Shown here one piece after another: positions 26,028-35,699 of a stretch of DNA of 64,000 bases. The position numbers and the translations under genes are program-made. The stretch covers positions 1-64,000 of the forward strand of contig NZ_CADIKK010000033.1 of assembly GCF_902859915.1 (NCBI RefSeq). The letters are read 5' to 3'. Position 1 is the stretch's first letter; each line of letters begins with the position of its first letter. Origin of the DNA: Paraburkholderia ultramafica. Its GTDB lineage: Bacteria > Pseudomonadota > Gammaproteobacteria > Burkholderiales > Burkholderiaceae. Below the pieces are notes generated by a model, which searched no databases, was not told the origin of the DNA, and saw only the letters and a program-made list of their open reading frames with translations.

Positions 26028-27979
26028 GCGCCGCACTGCAGTCCCTTGGAAACGACCGCGACGCTCACGTCGTCGAAGACATCTGCGGCTACATTACTGC
26101 GACCCCGCCTCGCAGCTTCTTTCTCTTCGCCGGCGCAGGATCCGGGAAGACTCGCACGTTGGTTGAGGTCCTGCGCCGAGTCACTGGAGTGGTGAAGCAT
26201 GAAGCGGGAGGCCGGCATGCAGAGCGGCTCCGGTCCCGCGGACAGTCGGTTCGCGTCATCACCTACACCAAGAACGCGACCGCCGTCGTCAACGGTCGAC
26301 TCGGCGAGAACTATCTGACCGCAGTGTCAACCATCCACTCCTTCTGCTGGGAACTCATCAAGGACTTCCACGATGATATCCGAGACGCCCTGCTTGCACG
26401 CAACGCCAAGAAGCTTGCCGCCGCCAAGGCCTATGCAATGGGTAAGGTAAAGGGTGAGTCGGAGAAGGACCGGGAAAAGTACGCCGAAATTGAGGCGGAG
26501 GCCGAGGAGATCCGGAAGACTGACGCGTTCATCTATCACCCGGACCGAGATACCTACGGACAAGGTGCGCTGTCACACGGCGAGGTCCTGGAAGTGACAG
26601 CGTGGCTCATTCGTGAACGCCCAACGCTGCAGCGCATCCTGGAGGACCGACACCCCCTCATCCTCATCGATGAGTCGCAGGACACGATGAAAGGAGTGCT
26701 TGACGCGCTGTTCGAGCTTTCGAGGAGCCGCCCGGGTCAGATCACGCTCGGGCTTCTGGGCGACCATCGGCAGCGCATCTACCCGGACGGCCACGACGAC
26801 CTCCCGTCGCATGTGCCCGAGGACTGGGCCCGCCCCGCGTTGCGGATGAACCATCGCAGTCAGCAGCGTATCGTCGAGCTCATCAACAAGATTTGGGACG
26901 CTGACATCGAAGGCCGTACTCAGCCCAAGACTGGCGTGCCCCAGCATTCGCGAACGGAAAAAAACGGTGGAACCGTTCGCATCTTTGTCGGCGATACCAA
27001 GACGGATACCGCCGAGAAGATTCGGAAGGAGACGGACTGTGCGCTCGCCATGGCTGCCGAGACTGGCAGCTCGGCCTGGCAGCATGATGTGCGCGGCTAC
27101 AAAACGCTGGCGCTTGAGCACAAGCTGGCTGCCAAGCGGGGCAACTTCTTCGAGGCATACAACGCGATGGACTTGCTGGACAAGGACGCCGCGATGCCCA
27201 AGAGCAACGGGGAGCGGACCGGTCCTTCTATCGTTCGGCCGCTCCTCGGCCCAATTCTTGAGCTCGCCCAGTGCCGGCATCCGGACGGTTCGCTGAACGA
27301 GTTTGCCTCCACTGACGTGCTGCGTCGGCACGGCGCGCTTGCAGAGCTGCCGCAAGCCAGCGCCGAGCGTCAGGCCGCGCTGGATAACATATACGCGGCA
27401 GTCTTGAAGTTCGCCGACGTTATCTCCAAGCCCGAAGCAACTGTGCGGGAAGTCTTGGCACCAGTCCTCGAGGGACGGCTCTTCGAAGCGGACTTCCGCC
27501 TCGTCCAAGCATATGGCGACTCCTCGCCTCCACCGCCCGAACCGAAGGCCAGAGGTAAGGAAGCCAAGGAGGACCGACGCAAACGCGGATGGCACGCCCT
27601 CTTCAGCACGTCTTGGCGACAGATTGCCCGCTATCGCGCCTACCTCGACGGACAAGCCGAACTCGCGACACACCAAGTCGTCAAGGGCTCGGAATTCAAG
27701 CACGTCATGGTCGTCATGGACGATGAGGACGCCGGAGGCACGCTGATCTCCTACGACAAGCTCTTCGGTGCCGAGGAGTTGAGTTCGACTGACCGGGAGA
27801 ACGTTGACGGGGGAAAAGAGACAACCATCGACCGGACCCTGCGGCTTCTGTATGTCACATGCAGCCGCGCCGAGGAAAGCCTCGCTCTGGTTCTTTGGGC
27901 AAAGAATCCCAATGCAGCGATCGACGCAATCAAACGGTCCGAATGGTTTGCCGCGGACGAGGTGATTGCTTTGAAGTAG
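26024..27979 (+). CDS. UvrD/PcrA-like superfamily 1 helicase (GajB-like)
   Basis: A 651-residue helicase. Motifs in order: Walker A FAGAGSGKTRTL (residues about 35-46), Ia VITYTKNATAVVNGRL, II LILIDESQDTMKGVLDALF, III ITLGLLGDHRQRIYPDG, IV near LRMNHRSQQRIVELIN, V THQVVKGSEFKHVMVVMDDE and VI LLYVTCSRAEESLALVLW. TTG at 26024 is chosen because GGAGAG lies 5-6 bases upstream and it overlaps the nuclease stop (TTGA). Pairing with a class 2 OLD nuclease is the Gabija arrangement; with the nuclease truncated, the helicase is probably an orphan. Confidence 0.88.
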   Translation: MSAALQSLGNDRDAHVVEDICGYITATPPRSFFLFAGAGSGKTRTLVEVLRRVTGVVKHEAGGRHAERLRSRGQSVRVITYTKNATAVVNGRLGENYLTAVSTIHSFCWELIKDFHDDIRDALLARNAKKLAAAKAYAMGKVKGESEKDREKYAEIEAEAEEIRKTDAFIYHPDRDTYGQGALSHGEVLEVTAWLIRERPTLQRILEDRHPLILIDESQDTMKGVLDALFELSRSRPGQITLGLLGDHRQRIYPDGHDDLPSHVPEDWARPALRMNHRSQQRIVELINKIWDADIEGRTQPKTGVPQHSRTEKNGGTVRIFVGDTKTDTAEKIRKETDCALAMAAETGSSAWQHDVRGYKTLALEHKLAAKRGNFFEAYNAMDLLDKDAAMPKSNGERTGPSIVRPLLGPILELAQCRHPDGSLNEFASTDVLRRHGALAELPQASAERQAALDNIYAAVLKFADVISKPEATVREVLAPVLEGRLFEADFRLVQAYGDSSPPPPEPKARGKEAKEDRRKRGWHALFSTSWRQIARYRAYLDGQAELATHQVVKGSEFKHVMVVMDDEDAGGTLISYDKLFGAEELSSTDRENVDGGKETTIDRTLRLLYVTCSRAEESLALVLWAKNPNAAIDAIKRSEWFAADEVIALK

Positions 27980-28183
27980 TTCGGCAGGCAAAGTATCTGA
28001 GAGAAGGAGTGTGCCTCATCCTTCGGCCGTCCCGACGCCGAGCGAGTGGTCATATGAGATCAAATTCGACGGGCTCCAGATTATTCAGGATGGGTTTCAT
28101 AAAGACATCCCCGAGAAACCCGCGATAGGCGCTAAATGAAGGGATTATGCGCCCTCTAATATCTCAATTATTAAAGCGGGTGT

Positions 28184-29830
28184 TTATTGATGCTGCGCCA
28201 GAATGGCATCTGCACGATCATGATAATATTTGGCCTTATCTTTATCACCGAGATAGTCATAGATGGAACCTAGAGTTTGATCAGAGCGATAAAAGTTCGG
28301 ATCCATTTCTAACGACCGCTGTAAATTTGTAATCGCATCCGGAATATGGGCCGTCCAGTCAGGCAGCTGCAAATAGGCTCTCGCCATAGCGTACCGTACA
28401 TCTGGACGGGAGTCTGATATCTCAACCGACCGTTTAAACTGCTCGATGGCTTTAAAGTAATCGCCTGTCTGGGAATAATATACCCCCAGACTACCATATG
28501 CAGCCGCTGAACGTTGATTGTAACGGATTATATTATTATAAAAACTGACAGGGTCATGCCAGATTTTGTTCTGCTCATGGGTTTTAGAAAACATCGATCC
28601 GGCAAAAATCAAGGCGATGGAGGAACAGGCGAACACAAGAAGACGCGGACGGTTTTGTAGTATTTTTGCCAGCGTTTCGCCCGTCCCCAGAAACAACCCG
28701 ACCGAGGGCAGATACATCCAGTGTTCGAGGAACAACGAATTCATCGGGCTCAAAATCCCGCTATCGGGCGAATGCGCCGCGGCGAACCACAACAATCCCC
28801 AACTCATCTCAATGCCATGTTCGGGCTTTTTACTGCTCCGAATAATTTGCGCGGCGGCGAGAAGTACAATTCCGAGCCCCATCATAACCGGCTCACTCTG
28901 GACGACTTCATGGAGCGAGAGATTGTAGAACGGAAAGCCTCGCTCCATATGCAGATTTTGGGGCCAAACAAGCAGGTCAAGGTAGTCAGGCAGAGTGGCC
29001 AAGAAAGTATAAATTCGATAGGCCGGATGGTACGCATATTCTCTAAGAGCAGCATTGGCTGATAACGCGGCAAAATATTCTGCGGATTGTGTGCCAAAGA
29101 AGTTATCAGCATGAAGTCGCCAGGTGGCATAAATAAGCGTTATGCTCCACAAAGGCCATGTGCAAAAATAGGTGCGGACATTTAAGCGCTGCGGGTTTGT
29201 GAGGAACAGGCAGGCCATGACCAGAAGTGGGAACATAACTGCGGCTTCTTTGCTCAACAGCGCCAGCAGGAACAAAGGCATGATTTGTAGAATTTTACGT
29301 GGCGTAAAATCGGGCAGCAGGATAATAATCGCCCACAGGCAGAAGAACGTGAATAACGGATCGGCTGTCGCGCTCATGTAAGTGACGGCTTCGGTGTGCA
29401 GGGGGTGCAATCCCCACACCAGCGCCGCCAGAAAAACGCCCCAGGGCTTAAACCTCAGTTTTGTGCCAAGCCTATACACAAAGCAGGTATTCGCCATGTG
29501 CAGCGATAGGTTTAAAAGATGAAAGAAAAATGTCGCGCCGGCGCCCAGATGAAAAGCAAATAAATAAAGCAGCATTTGCATGGGGCGATAAAATCCGCCC
29601 CCCATATGCGCCCCGCTTTGCGTCGAACCCGTTAGAATATCGCCGATATGATCCCAACCGCGCAAATACTCGTTCAGGATGATTAATACTTTATCGTCAT
29701 AGACAAAAACATTGCCGAAGATATTGCCATATGCGGCCAAAACGACGAGCATCAAAGCCCAATAAGGCGCTATTGGGCGCATGAAGGCGGGGATGAAATC
29801 GTCTTGGGATTGTGCGGCGGCTGTAGACAT
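28184..29830 (-). CDS. Polytopic membrane protein with C-terminal TPRs (TMTC/GT39-like)
   Basis: A 548-residue inner-membrane protein with about ten hydrophobic segments in residues 20-420. The early loop has VFVYDDKVLI (acidic pair as in GT-C/PMT glycosyltransferases) and HPLHTEAVTYMSATADPLF, a motif of TMTC/DUF1736-type proteins. The C-terminal 110 residues contain TPR-like helices (AAAYGSLGVYYSQTGDYFKAIEQF, AITNLQRSLEMDPNFYRS). Eukaryotic TMTC relatives are O-mannosyltransferases; bacterial ones are uncharacterised, so protein glycosylation is only a hypothesis. This region is markedly AT-richer than its flanks, which indicates foreign origin. Confidence 0.8.
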   Translation of the reverse strand: MSTAAAQSQDDFIPAFMRPIAPYWALMLVVLAAYGNIFGNVFVYDDKVLIILNEYLRGWDHIGDILTGSTQSGAHMGGGFYRPMQMLLYLFAFHLGAGATFFFHLLNLSLHMANTCFVYRLGTKLRFKPWGVFLAALVWGLHPLHTEAVTYMSATADPLFTFFCLWAIIILLPDFTPRKILQIMPLFLLALLSKEAAVMFPLLVMACLFLTNPQRLNVRTYFCTWPLWSITLIYATWRLHADNFFGTQSAEYFAALSANAALREYAYHPAYRIYTFLATLPDYLDLLVWPQNLHMERGFPFYNLSLHEVVQSEPVMMGLGIVLLAAAQIIRSSKKPEHGIEMSWGLLWFAAAHSPDSGILSPMNSLFLEHWMYLPSVGLFLGTGETLAKILQNRPRLLVFACSSIALIFAGSMFSKTHEQNKIWHDPVSFYNNIIRYNQRSAAAYGSLGVYYSQTGDYFKAIEQFKRSVEISDSRPDVRYAMARAYLQLPDWTAHIPDAITNLQRSLEMDPNFYRSDQTLGSIYDYLGDKDKAKYYHDRADAILAQHQ

Positions 29831-30056
29831 AAAAGCGCTGACAAATCTGTGAAGAGTGAAGTTACCTTACGGACGGTTTTCCATTCCCGCCAAGGGTATT
29901 AGAAAATTAGGCCTCAGATTATCTTTGTGCCTAGAAAAATGATTATATTGATATGGGGCCGGATTGTGAATTTTATTGTTTACCTTTCTTTAATGATTCC
30001 CCCATAGGTTGATTGTCGCACCCGCTTCCAAAGCTCAACCAATAGAGGTTCCTGAC

Positions 30057-31628
30057 ATGCGGTTAATTCTCGCCATCCATGCTTTGTCAATTTTATCGGT
30101 ATGCTTTTACTCCCATTCATCTCAGGCGGGTACCGTTAGTGGCCCAGTATCTTCGGTAGTGGGCAATGTCGTTTTATGGAATGACACCACGGGGACGACC
30201 GTTAGTGATAGCGGAACGCCATTACAATTAAATGGATTGGCAGACGTAACTTACCAAACGGGCGGATCACCCAGCAATCTGATTATGGGCCAGAAAGTGA
30301 CGTTGGCTAGCGGCGCGACACAAAACGTGTTTGTCGGGGAACTTGCGGGGGCAACTGCGGCTAATAGTACGTTAAACACTAAGAACAATACGGCCATTGG
30401 CTATACCACCATGTCGAGCTTAACAAGTGGTTCCCGCAATACAGCTCTAGGGGCCGCTTGCCTTCTGGACATTACGTCGGGGACGTCTAACGTAGCGATC
30501 GGGCCTGTCGCCATGCAGGATATGACTACTGGTCATGACAACATAGGCATTGGGGATGGCGCTTTGTCAACCTACACAACAGCTCAATATAATATAGGAA
30601 TGGGAGCTAATGCCTTAGCTGGTCATGTTGGAATGAGTGGCGATTATAATATCGGCATTGGCGCTAACACTGGCGGCACGCTGACGACAGGATCGTCAAA
30701 TATTTTAATCGGCTATGGAGCCGATGTGCCGTCCAGTTCTACCAGCAATTTCCTGAATATCGACGGCGTGATATTCGCCACTGGCATGACCGGCTCGGTG
30801 TCATCTCCAGCCGGAAAGGTCGGGATTGGAACGGCTTCTCCTGCCGTTTCACTCGATTTGAGTCAGAACACGGATGCGCTGGCTTTGCCTGTGGGAACGA
30901 CGGGCCAACGGCCTACGGGGACTAACGGTGAAATTCGCTATAACTCCACAACGGCAGCGCTTGAAGCTTATATTGGCGGAGCCTGGGCAAGTTTAGGAAC
31001 AGGTAGTTCGGTATCCGGTGACGCTTTCTGGAATAACGTCGTATTCATGCCCCGCGCGGCAGCAAGCAACACAGGGACGGATGTTTCGGGCAATGCCGTT
31101 ACTTTGACATTAACTGGCATGACGACGAGCAGCTCGACAACAAAACAGGACACATATTCTTGGATTTGTGATGGAACTCATACTATTTCTGCCGCATCAT
31201 CAGTCCCGGCATCCCTTTTAAGCGGGGATTTCACAATAGAGTTTTGGTATTACCAGACCGCTAATGGAGCTGATTTTTATGATGCTCAAGTAACAAATGG
31301 TTTTGATATTGAGATGACTTCAACTAATACCCCTACCATTCATCAGAATAATGTTGGTAATATTATAGTTAGCTCAGGAGGCAATACTAGCCTGAATGCG
31401 TGGCATCACTTGGCAGCTGTTCGCCAAGGCGGAGAAATGTATCTATGGATCGATGGAGCGTTAAAGGGCACTGCGGCTAATACAACGATATTCCCCGCAG
31501 GCTCTGTGTCTATGTGCGCTTATACGGGATACCAATCAGCTATTAGGGTAAGCAAATTTGCTCGTTATATCGCAACGTTCACACCACCGACAACGCCGTT
31601 CCCCACGACCATGCTAGGTGGGCCATGA
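30057..31628 (+). CDS. Secreted repeat protein with C-terminal LamG-like domain
   Basis: A 523-residue predicted exported protein. The N-terminus is a signal peptide (hydrophobic ILAIHALSILSVCFY then SSQA before Gly). Residues about 90-260 contain repeats of the type NTAIG...L..G..N (NNTAIGYTTMSSLTSGSRNTALG, SNVAIGPVAM, DNIGIGDGAL, YNIGMGANAL, YNIGIGANTGG), known from phage tail-fibre and adhesin-like beta-solenoids. Residues about 380-510 look like a concanavalin/LamG domain (FTIEFWYYQTANG, NAWHHLAAVRQGGEMYLWIDG, RVSKFARY). A likely role is surface or fibre structure with carbohydrate binding. The ATG at 30057 follows AGAGG. It is AT-rich like its neighbours. Confidence 0.75.
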   Translation: MRLILAIHALSILSVCFYSHSSQAGTVSGPVSSVVGNVVLWNDTTGTTVSDSGTPLQLNGLADVTYQTGGSPSNLIMGQKVTLASGATQNVFVGELAGATAANSTLNTKNNTAIGYTTMSSLTSGSRNTALGAACLLDITSGTSNVAIGPVAMQDMTTGHDNIGIGDGALSTYTTAQYNIGMGANALAGHVGMSGDYNIGIGANTGGTLTTGSSNILIGYGADVPSSSTSNFLNIDGVIFATGMTGSVSSPAGKVGIGTASPAVSLDLSQNTDALALPVGTTGQRPTGTNGEIRYNSTTAALEAYIGGAWASLGTGSSVSGDAFWNNVVFMPRAAASNTGTDVSGNAVTLTLTGMTTSSSTTKQDTYSWICDGTHTISAASSVPASLLSGDFTIEFWYYQTANGADFYDAQVTNGFDIEMTSTNTPTIHQNNVGNIIVSSGGNTSLNAWHHLAAVRQGGEMYLWIDGALKGTAANTTIFPAGSVSMCAYTGYQSAIRVSKFARYIATFTPPTTPFPTTMLGGP

Positions 31629-31765
31629 CCTGTAATTTCAAAAGTCAGAATTAAAACTAGGTTGTCAGCCACAATACGGTATGAAGATCGAGAGATGTAG
31701 TGCGGAATCCTGTCCTCCGCGTAGGGTCTGATCTACTACTAAGCTTTTGCCGGGATTTTATAATA

Positions 31766-32905
31766 TTAGGCTTGAAGCTTAGACGCGATGAGAGCTGCAA
31801 GGTCGCCGACACAGGTTAGTTTCTCAACTTCAGGTCCGGTGAATTGCACTGCGAGTCTTTTTTCAACTGCCGCTATGATGCGTAGATTGTTAAGGCTATC
31901 CCATTCAGCAACATCATGTGAAGTCAGACTCGATGTTACAACAAGGTCTGGGTTATCAAGTATTTCCCGGAATATAAGTTCAAGACGGAAAATAATTGGG
32001 GAAAGATTAATTAACTTTCCTTTGTTATCGATGGCCTTGTCTAGATATAAGGTTTTAATGGCATCGCTGGTGATGGAAGCGATAAGGTCGCATCCCTTTA
32101 TATTCGGATGATTCCAATCATAGAAATAGCTGCCATGCTCTAAATCAGCAAAGCTTCTTTCGAGATCGATCAGCCCGCATTTTTGTTCACGGGCGATAGC
32201 ACGCACAACCTCATTAAGCGCGGATGTCTGTGCCTCTTCCTGATAAAAGCTATCCAGATTGCTGTGCTGTTTTTGCATGTATGCATCGACAGGGCCATAA
32301 AGCGGCCACGTCGCCATTAGCAAAGGAATATCGAAGCGCTTGCATACGTCACATAGAATCTGGAGTAATTTTTTTTCGTCTTTAAACCCACCCTTATTGG
32401 CAAAACTTTCTCTGAATTTTATTTTCACTTCCTCTTTTGCTTCGCGCAAAGGGTTAATTCCATGATCCGAGTTCCAGAAAGAGTTATCGGCTTCGTTCGC
32501 TATAATATCAAGACCGGGTGTTGCATAATAAACCACGCATTGCGGACGCAGGCCTATCCCCTTATTCAAAAGCAGATTGATCATATGCAGAAGATGAGAG
32601 TCAGACACGCCTGCGCTGTAGACTTTGGCATCCCTCCCCGAAGAGGCCAAGATAGTTTCAATTCTTGCTAAAATACGTTTATCAGCGGGAATAAAAAGAT
32701 TTTCAATCGCGCTGCCGCCAAGCAGCAAAATTTTACTATCATTTTTCACATATGGCTTATCAGAAACCATGAAGCCATTGGCATCGATATTTACACGGCA
32801 AGTTTCGGGCACCAAAGTACCATTTGTTTTCTCAATATAGCTAAAGGGTGGAACGATATCCATGACCATCCCAGGCTGAAACTCTAGTAGGCTGATATGG
32901 CGCAT
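31766..32905 (-). CDS. SGNH-hydrolase-like protein fused to an acyl carrier domain
   Basis: A 379-residue two-domain protein. Residues about 55-290 resemble an SGNH/GDSL-type fold: KILLLGGSAIENL (Gly-Gly-Ser block), PQCVVYYATPGLDI and a late FYDWNHPNIKG with the Asp-x-x-His pair. Residues about 305-379 look like an acyl carrier protein with the phosphopantetheine serine in VAEWDSLNNLRIIAAVE. Such pairs occur in surface glycan and polyketide-like clusters, where the carrier holds an acyl group that the hydrolase domain transfers or removes. A VOC protein is encoded divergently next to it. Domain assignment is by motif only. Confidence 0.7.
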   Translation of the reverse strand: MRHISLLEFQPGMVMDIVPPFSYIEKTNGTLVPETCRVNIDANGFMVSDKPYVKNDSKILLLGGSAIENLFIPADKRILARIETILASSGRDAKVYSAGVSDSHLLHMINLLLNKGIGLRPQCVVYYATPGLDIIANEADNSFWNSDHGINPLREAKEEVKIKFRESFANKGGFKDEKKLLQILCDVCKRFDIPLLMATWPLYGPVDAYMQKQHSNLDSFYQEEAQTSALNEVVRAIAREQKCGLIDLERSFADLEHGSYFYDWNHPNIKGCDLIASITSDAIKTLYLDKAIDNKGKLINLSPIIFRLELIFREILDNPDLVVTSSLTSHDVAEWDSLNNLRIIAAVEKRLAVQFTGPEVEKLTCVGDLAALIASKLQA

Positions 32906-33087
32906 GAGAATTTACCTTTTCAATATCAAGACCAAGTGTAATGTTTTAACACTGTCTGCACGGCAAGTATAGATTAACAAAGCGCAGCCAAAGCTACATA
33001 AACTTGTTTAAGCTAATAGCCTTTCCAATTGGGTGGACAGAGTATAAAATAAAAAAACTCGCAATTATTTAGCGCCAAAACGAGATT

Positions 33088-33531
33088 ATGAGCCGCGAAT
33101 CCTACCTCAATAGATTTGGCCTGACATTCCACCACTTAGGGCTTGCGGTTAAAAGACCTGATGCTGCAATCGCATTTCTTGAAGCCCTCGGCTATAAAAT
33201 CGGCGAAGTTGTCTTCGATGCGTTGCAGACGGTCAACGTGGTTATGTGTAGCCATGAATCTATGCCCTCCATCGAGATTATATTTCCAGCGGAAGGGACA
33301 AGCCCAATTGATCGCTTCCTACAGCGGCACAAGGAAGGACTTGTCTATCACATGTGTTTTGAAACGCGCGATATAGAGAGCTCGCTTAGTAAAGTTAAGG
33401 CAGACAAAGCTTTACAATTAATTGATGTTTCACCTCCCACACCTGCCGTGCTTTTTGGAGGAGACCTGGTTTCTTTTTACCTTATAGAGGGAGTCGGACT
33501 AATTGAGATTATTAGCCGTCCCCAGAGTTAA
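33088..33531 (+). CDS. VOC (glyoxalase/epimerase-like) protein
   Basis: A 147-residue vicinal-oxygen-chelate protein resembling methylmalonyl-CoA epimerase. It has the N-terminal strand FHHLGLAVKRPDAAIAFLEALGY with the metal His, SIEIIFP with Glu, LVYHMCFETRDI with the second His, and a C-terminal LIEIISRP with Glu. The substrate may be an acyl thioester carried by the ACP-fused neighbour. AT-rich, so part of the same acquired segment. Confidence 0.75.
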   Translation: MSRESYLNRFGLTFHHLGLAVKRPDAAIAFLEALGYKIGEVVFDALQTVNVVMCSHESMPSIEIIFPAEGTSPIDRFLQRHKEGLVYHMCFETRDIESSLSKVKADKALQLIDVSPPTPAVLFGGDLVSFYLIEGVGLIEIISRPQS

Positions 33532-33566
33532 TGCGGCTCGAAGCGCCGCCGGGGAAAGGGTGAGGA

Positions 33567-34508
33567 TCATTTCTTCTCCTTCGGGTGTTGCTCTCTCCCT
33601 TCAAGAGCAGCCAGCAACGCCGCGTTCTGTGTATTGAGCGCTTCGAGTTTGCCGGCCAACTTGGCGGATTCCTCGCGCGCGAGACCAGCCTCCTTGTGAG
33701 CTACATCGCGCTCAACTTGGGCCTGCATCACTTTTTCTTTCTGCTCGGCAGCTTCTCGCTCGGACGCCTCTCGCTGTTCTGCGTGGGCCTGTTCTGCGGC
33801 TTTCGCCAGGCCTTTGAGCTCGCCGTTTTCGGTACGGAGCGCCTCGATCTTGGCAGCCGCATCTTGACGCGCATTACCAAGCTCCGTCCGTAGGCGATCG
33901 CCGGCCTCGTGGGCGTTCGCCAGCTCAGCTTTGTGCTGTTCCGCCGCAGCTTTCATGGCTTGTTCCCCGGCCGCCAGGCGCTCGCGGAGCTGCACGATTT
34001 CGACGGCCTGAGCTTCGGCCTTGGCTTGCGTCTCGGCCAGGTGACGTTTCAGCTCATCGAGCTGGCCTTTCAGGGCCGCGACCTCTGCATCGAGCTCATC
34101 CATTGTCTCGGCCGCATCGGCAAGTTTCCGTTCCGCCTCTTCGCGTTGCTCCGCTGCTGCGTCGAGCGCCTCCTTGGCTACCGCAGTCGCCGCTCTGGTT
34201 GCCTTGTCGTTGAGGTCCGTCACGAGTTTCGCGAGCCGTTCGGTTGCGGCCGCGGAAAGCGCCGCGATCAACGCCTCATTTAAGGCTTCGACCTCTTGCG
34301 CGACTTCGGGCGGAAGCTCTGGGCCGGACTGGTCGTTTGCCGGCGGCTCGGTCGCGACGTGGGTCTCCCACACCCGCAGCATGCGAACGGGATTGCCGCC
34401 GCCCAGTTGGTGCCGAAGCGCCGAGCCGGTGACGTTGCGCCCGGCTTCGCGGACCTTGATTCCGGCGTCGACGATCTCTTCTTTGCTGAATTCTGGGGTC
34501 CGTGCCAT
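33567..34508 (-). CDS. kfrA: KfrA-like plasmid DNA-binding coiled-coil protein
   Basis: A 313-residue protein with an N-terminal KfrA-type DNA-binding domain (residues 1-60: ARTPEFSKEEIVDAGIKVREAGRNVTGSALRHQLGGGNPVRMLRVWE) followed by about 220 residues of Ala/Glu/Lys-rich coiled coil and a short basic tail. KfrA proteins are plasmid-encoded autorepressors that form filaments and help segregation. It is divergent from the recombinase gene, with repeated ATTAGTGCTA sites in between that are likely its operator. Confidence 0.9.
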   Translation of the reverse strand: MARTPEFSKEEIVDAGIKVREAGRNVTGSALRHQLGGGNPVRMLRVWETHVATEPPANDQSGPELPPEVAQEVEALNEALIAALSAAATERLAKLVTDLNDKATRAATAVAKEALDAAAEQREEAERKLADAAETMDELDAEVAALKGQLDELKRHLAETQAKAEAQAVEIVQLRERLAAGEQAMKAAAEQHKAELANAHEAGDRLRTELGNARQDAAAKIEALRTENGELKGLAKAAEQAHAEQREASEREAAEQKEKVMQAQVERDVAHKEAGLAREESAKLAGKLEALNTQNAALLAALEGREQHPKEKK

Positions 34509-34544
34509 GGCGGCTCCTGGGTAGGGTTTGCTGTTGAAAGTTAT

Positions 34545-34565
34545 ATTAGTGCTACATTAGTGCTA
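34545..34565. promoter_or_regulatory. Direct repeat operator-like sites (two ATTAGTGCTA)
   Basis: Two identical 10-bp copies of ATTAGTGCTA at 34545-34554 and 34556-34565, an 11-bp period, lie between the divergent kfrA and recombinase genes. The same half-site AGTGCTA recurs as a palindrome at 41008-41019. KfrA autoregulation is the simplest reading. Confidence 0.6.
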
Positions 34566-34669
34566 ACACAAATTAATTTATGACCGCACTTATAACTTTT
34601 GACAGCCACCCTGCCCTATGGTATTTATCTGTGATAAAGGACGTTATCAAAGACAAAGAGCCGCCGACC

Positions 34670-35638
34670 ATGCCGACCGAACTAACCACGATTGTCCAGA
34701 ACCCGGAATTCAGTCCGCCGGCGGTCTTCGCGCCGGACCGGGCGTCTGCAAAACGCTTCCTCGAATTCTTCACGGCAAACATCCGCAACCCGAACACGCG
34801 GCGGGCCTATTGGCGTGCCGTCGTCGACTTTGCGTCCTGGTGGGAAATGCAACGCATCGGCGAGCTGCGGGACATCGAGCCGGTCCACATCGCCGCCTAC
34901 GTCGAGACGCTGGCACTTCGGCTGGCCGCGCCCTCGGTCAAGGTCCATCTGGCGGCCATCAAAATGCTGTTCGACTGGCTGGTTGTCGGCCAGGTCGTCG
35001 CCAGTAACCCGGCGTCGGTTGTCCGTGGACCAAAGCATTCGGTCAAACAAGGGTCGACGCCGGTTCTGTCGGCGGAAGATACGCGCGCCCTGCTCAATTC
35101 GATCGACGTGTCGACGGTCGTTGGATTGCGTGATCGGGCGCTGATCGCCTTGATGACGTACACCTTCGCCCGCGTAGGCGCCGTCATCAAGATGAAGGTC
35201 GAAGACGTCTACGAGAAAAATCGCCGTCTCTGGGTTTGCCTACGCGAGAAAGGCGGGAAGCTGCACGAGATGCCGGCGCACCACTCACTGGAAGCCTATC
35301 TGCATGCGTATCTCGAGCAGAGCGGGCTCACAAGTGGCTTCCTATTCCGCTCGGCACCCGCGCGCACCGGGCAGCTGACTGAACGCCCTCTTGCCCAGGC
35401 GGACGTCCACGCGATGATTGGCCGGCGTGTTGTCGCTGCGGGCATTGCAACGCCGCGCATGAAAAAGATCGGGTGCCATTCTTTCCGCGCGACAGGCATT
35501 ACCGAGTATCTGCGCAACGGCGGCAAGCTCGAGGTCGCGCAACAAATGGCAAATCATGAATCCGCCAGGACGACCGGTTTGTACGATCGACGGAATGACC
35601 AGGTGAGCCTCGACGAGGTAGAGCGGATCGTCATTTGA
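34670..35638 (+). CDS. Tyrosine recombinase/integrase
   Basis: A recombinase of about 322 residues (351 if the upstream ATG at 34580 is used). The N-terminal SAM-like core-binding domain has NTRRAYWRAVVDFASWWE. The catalytic domain has the R-H-R-H-Y residues in FARVGAVIKMKVEDV (Arg), HSFRATGITEYL (His, Arg), MANHESARTTGLYDRR (His, Tyr). Plasmid-borne enzymes of this type act in multimer resolution or integration. No att site is apparent. Confidence 0.88.
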   Translation: MPTELTTIVQNPEFSPPAVFAPDRASAKRFLEFFTANIRNPNTRRAYWRAVVDFASWWEMQRIGELRDIEPVHIAAYVETLALRLAAPSVKVHLAAIKMLFDWLVVGQVVASNPASVVRGPKHSVKQGSTPVLSAEDTRALLNSIDVSTVVGLRDRALIALMTYTFARVGAVIKMKVEDVYEKNRRLWVCLREKGGKLHEMPAHHSLEAYLHAYLEQSGLTSGFLFRSAPARTGQLTERPLAQADVHAMIGRRVVAAGIATPRMKKIGCHSFRATGITEYLRNGGKLEVAQQMANHESARTTGLYDRRNDQVSLDEVERIVI

Positions 35639-35699
35639 GGACTTGGACTATGAATCAAGGGGTCTTTTCAGCTGCGCCGCAGGCTGCTATGTGTGGGCC

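Noticed and set aside
24687..27979. Intact Gabija system
   Set aside because: The nuclease lacks its N-terminal ATPase part including Walker A because of the IS junction.
26573..27991. 472-codon minus-strand open frame
   Set aside because: Antisense to the UvrD-like helicase; no recognisable protein.
30057..31628. Prophage tail region
   Set aside because: The tail-fibre-like repeats are isolated; it has a signal peptide and no capsid, terminase or other phage structural genes are nearby.
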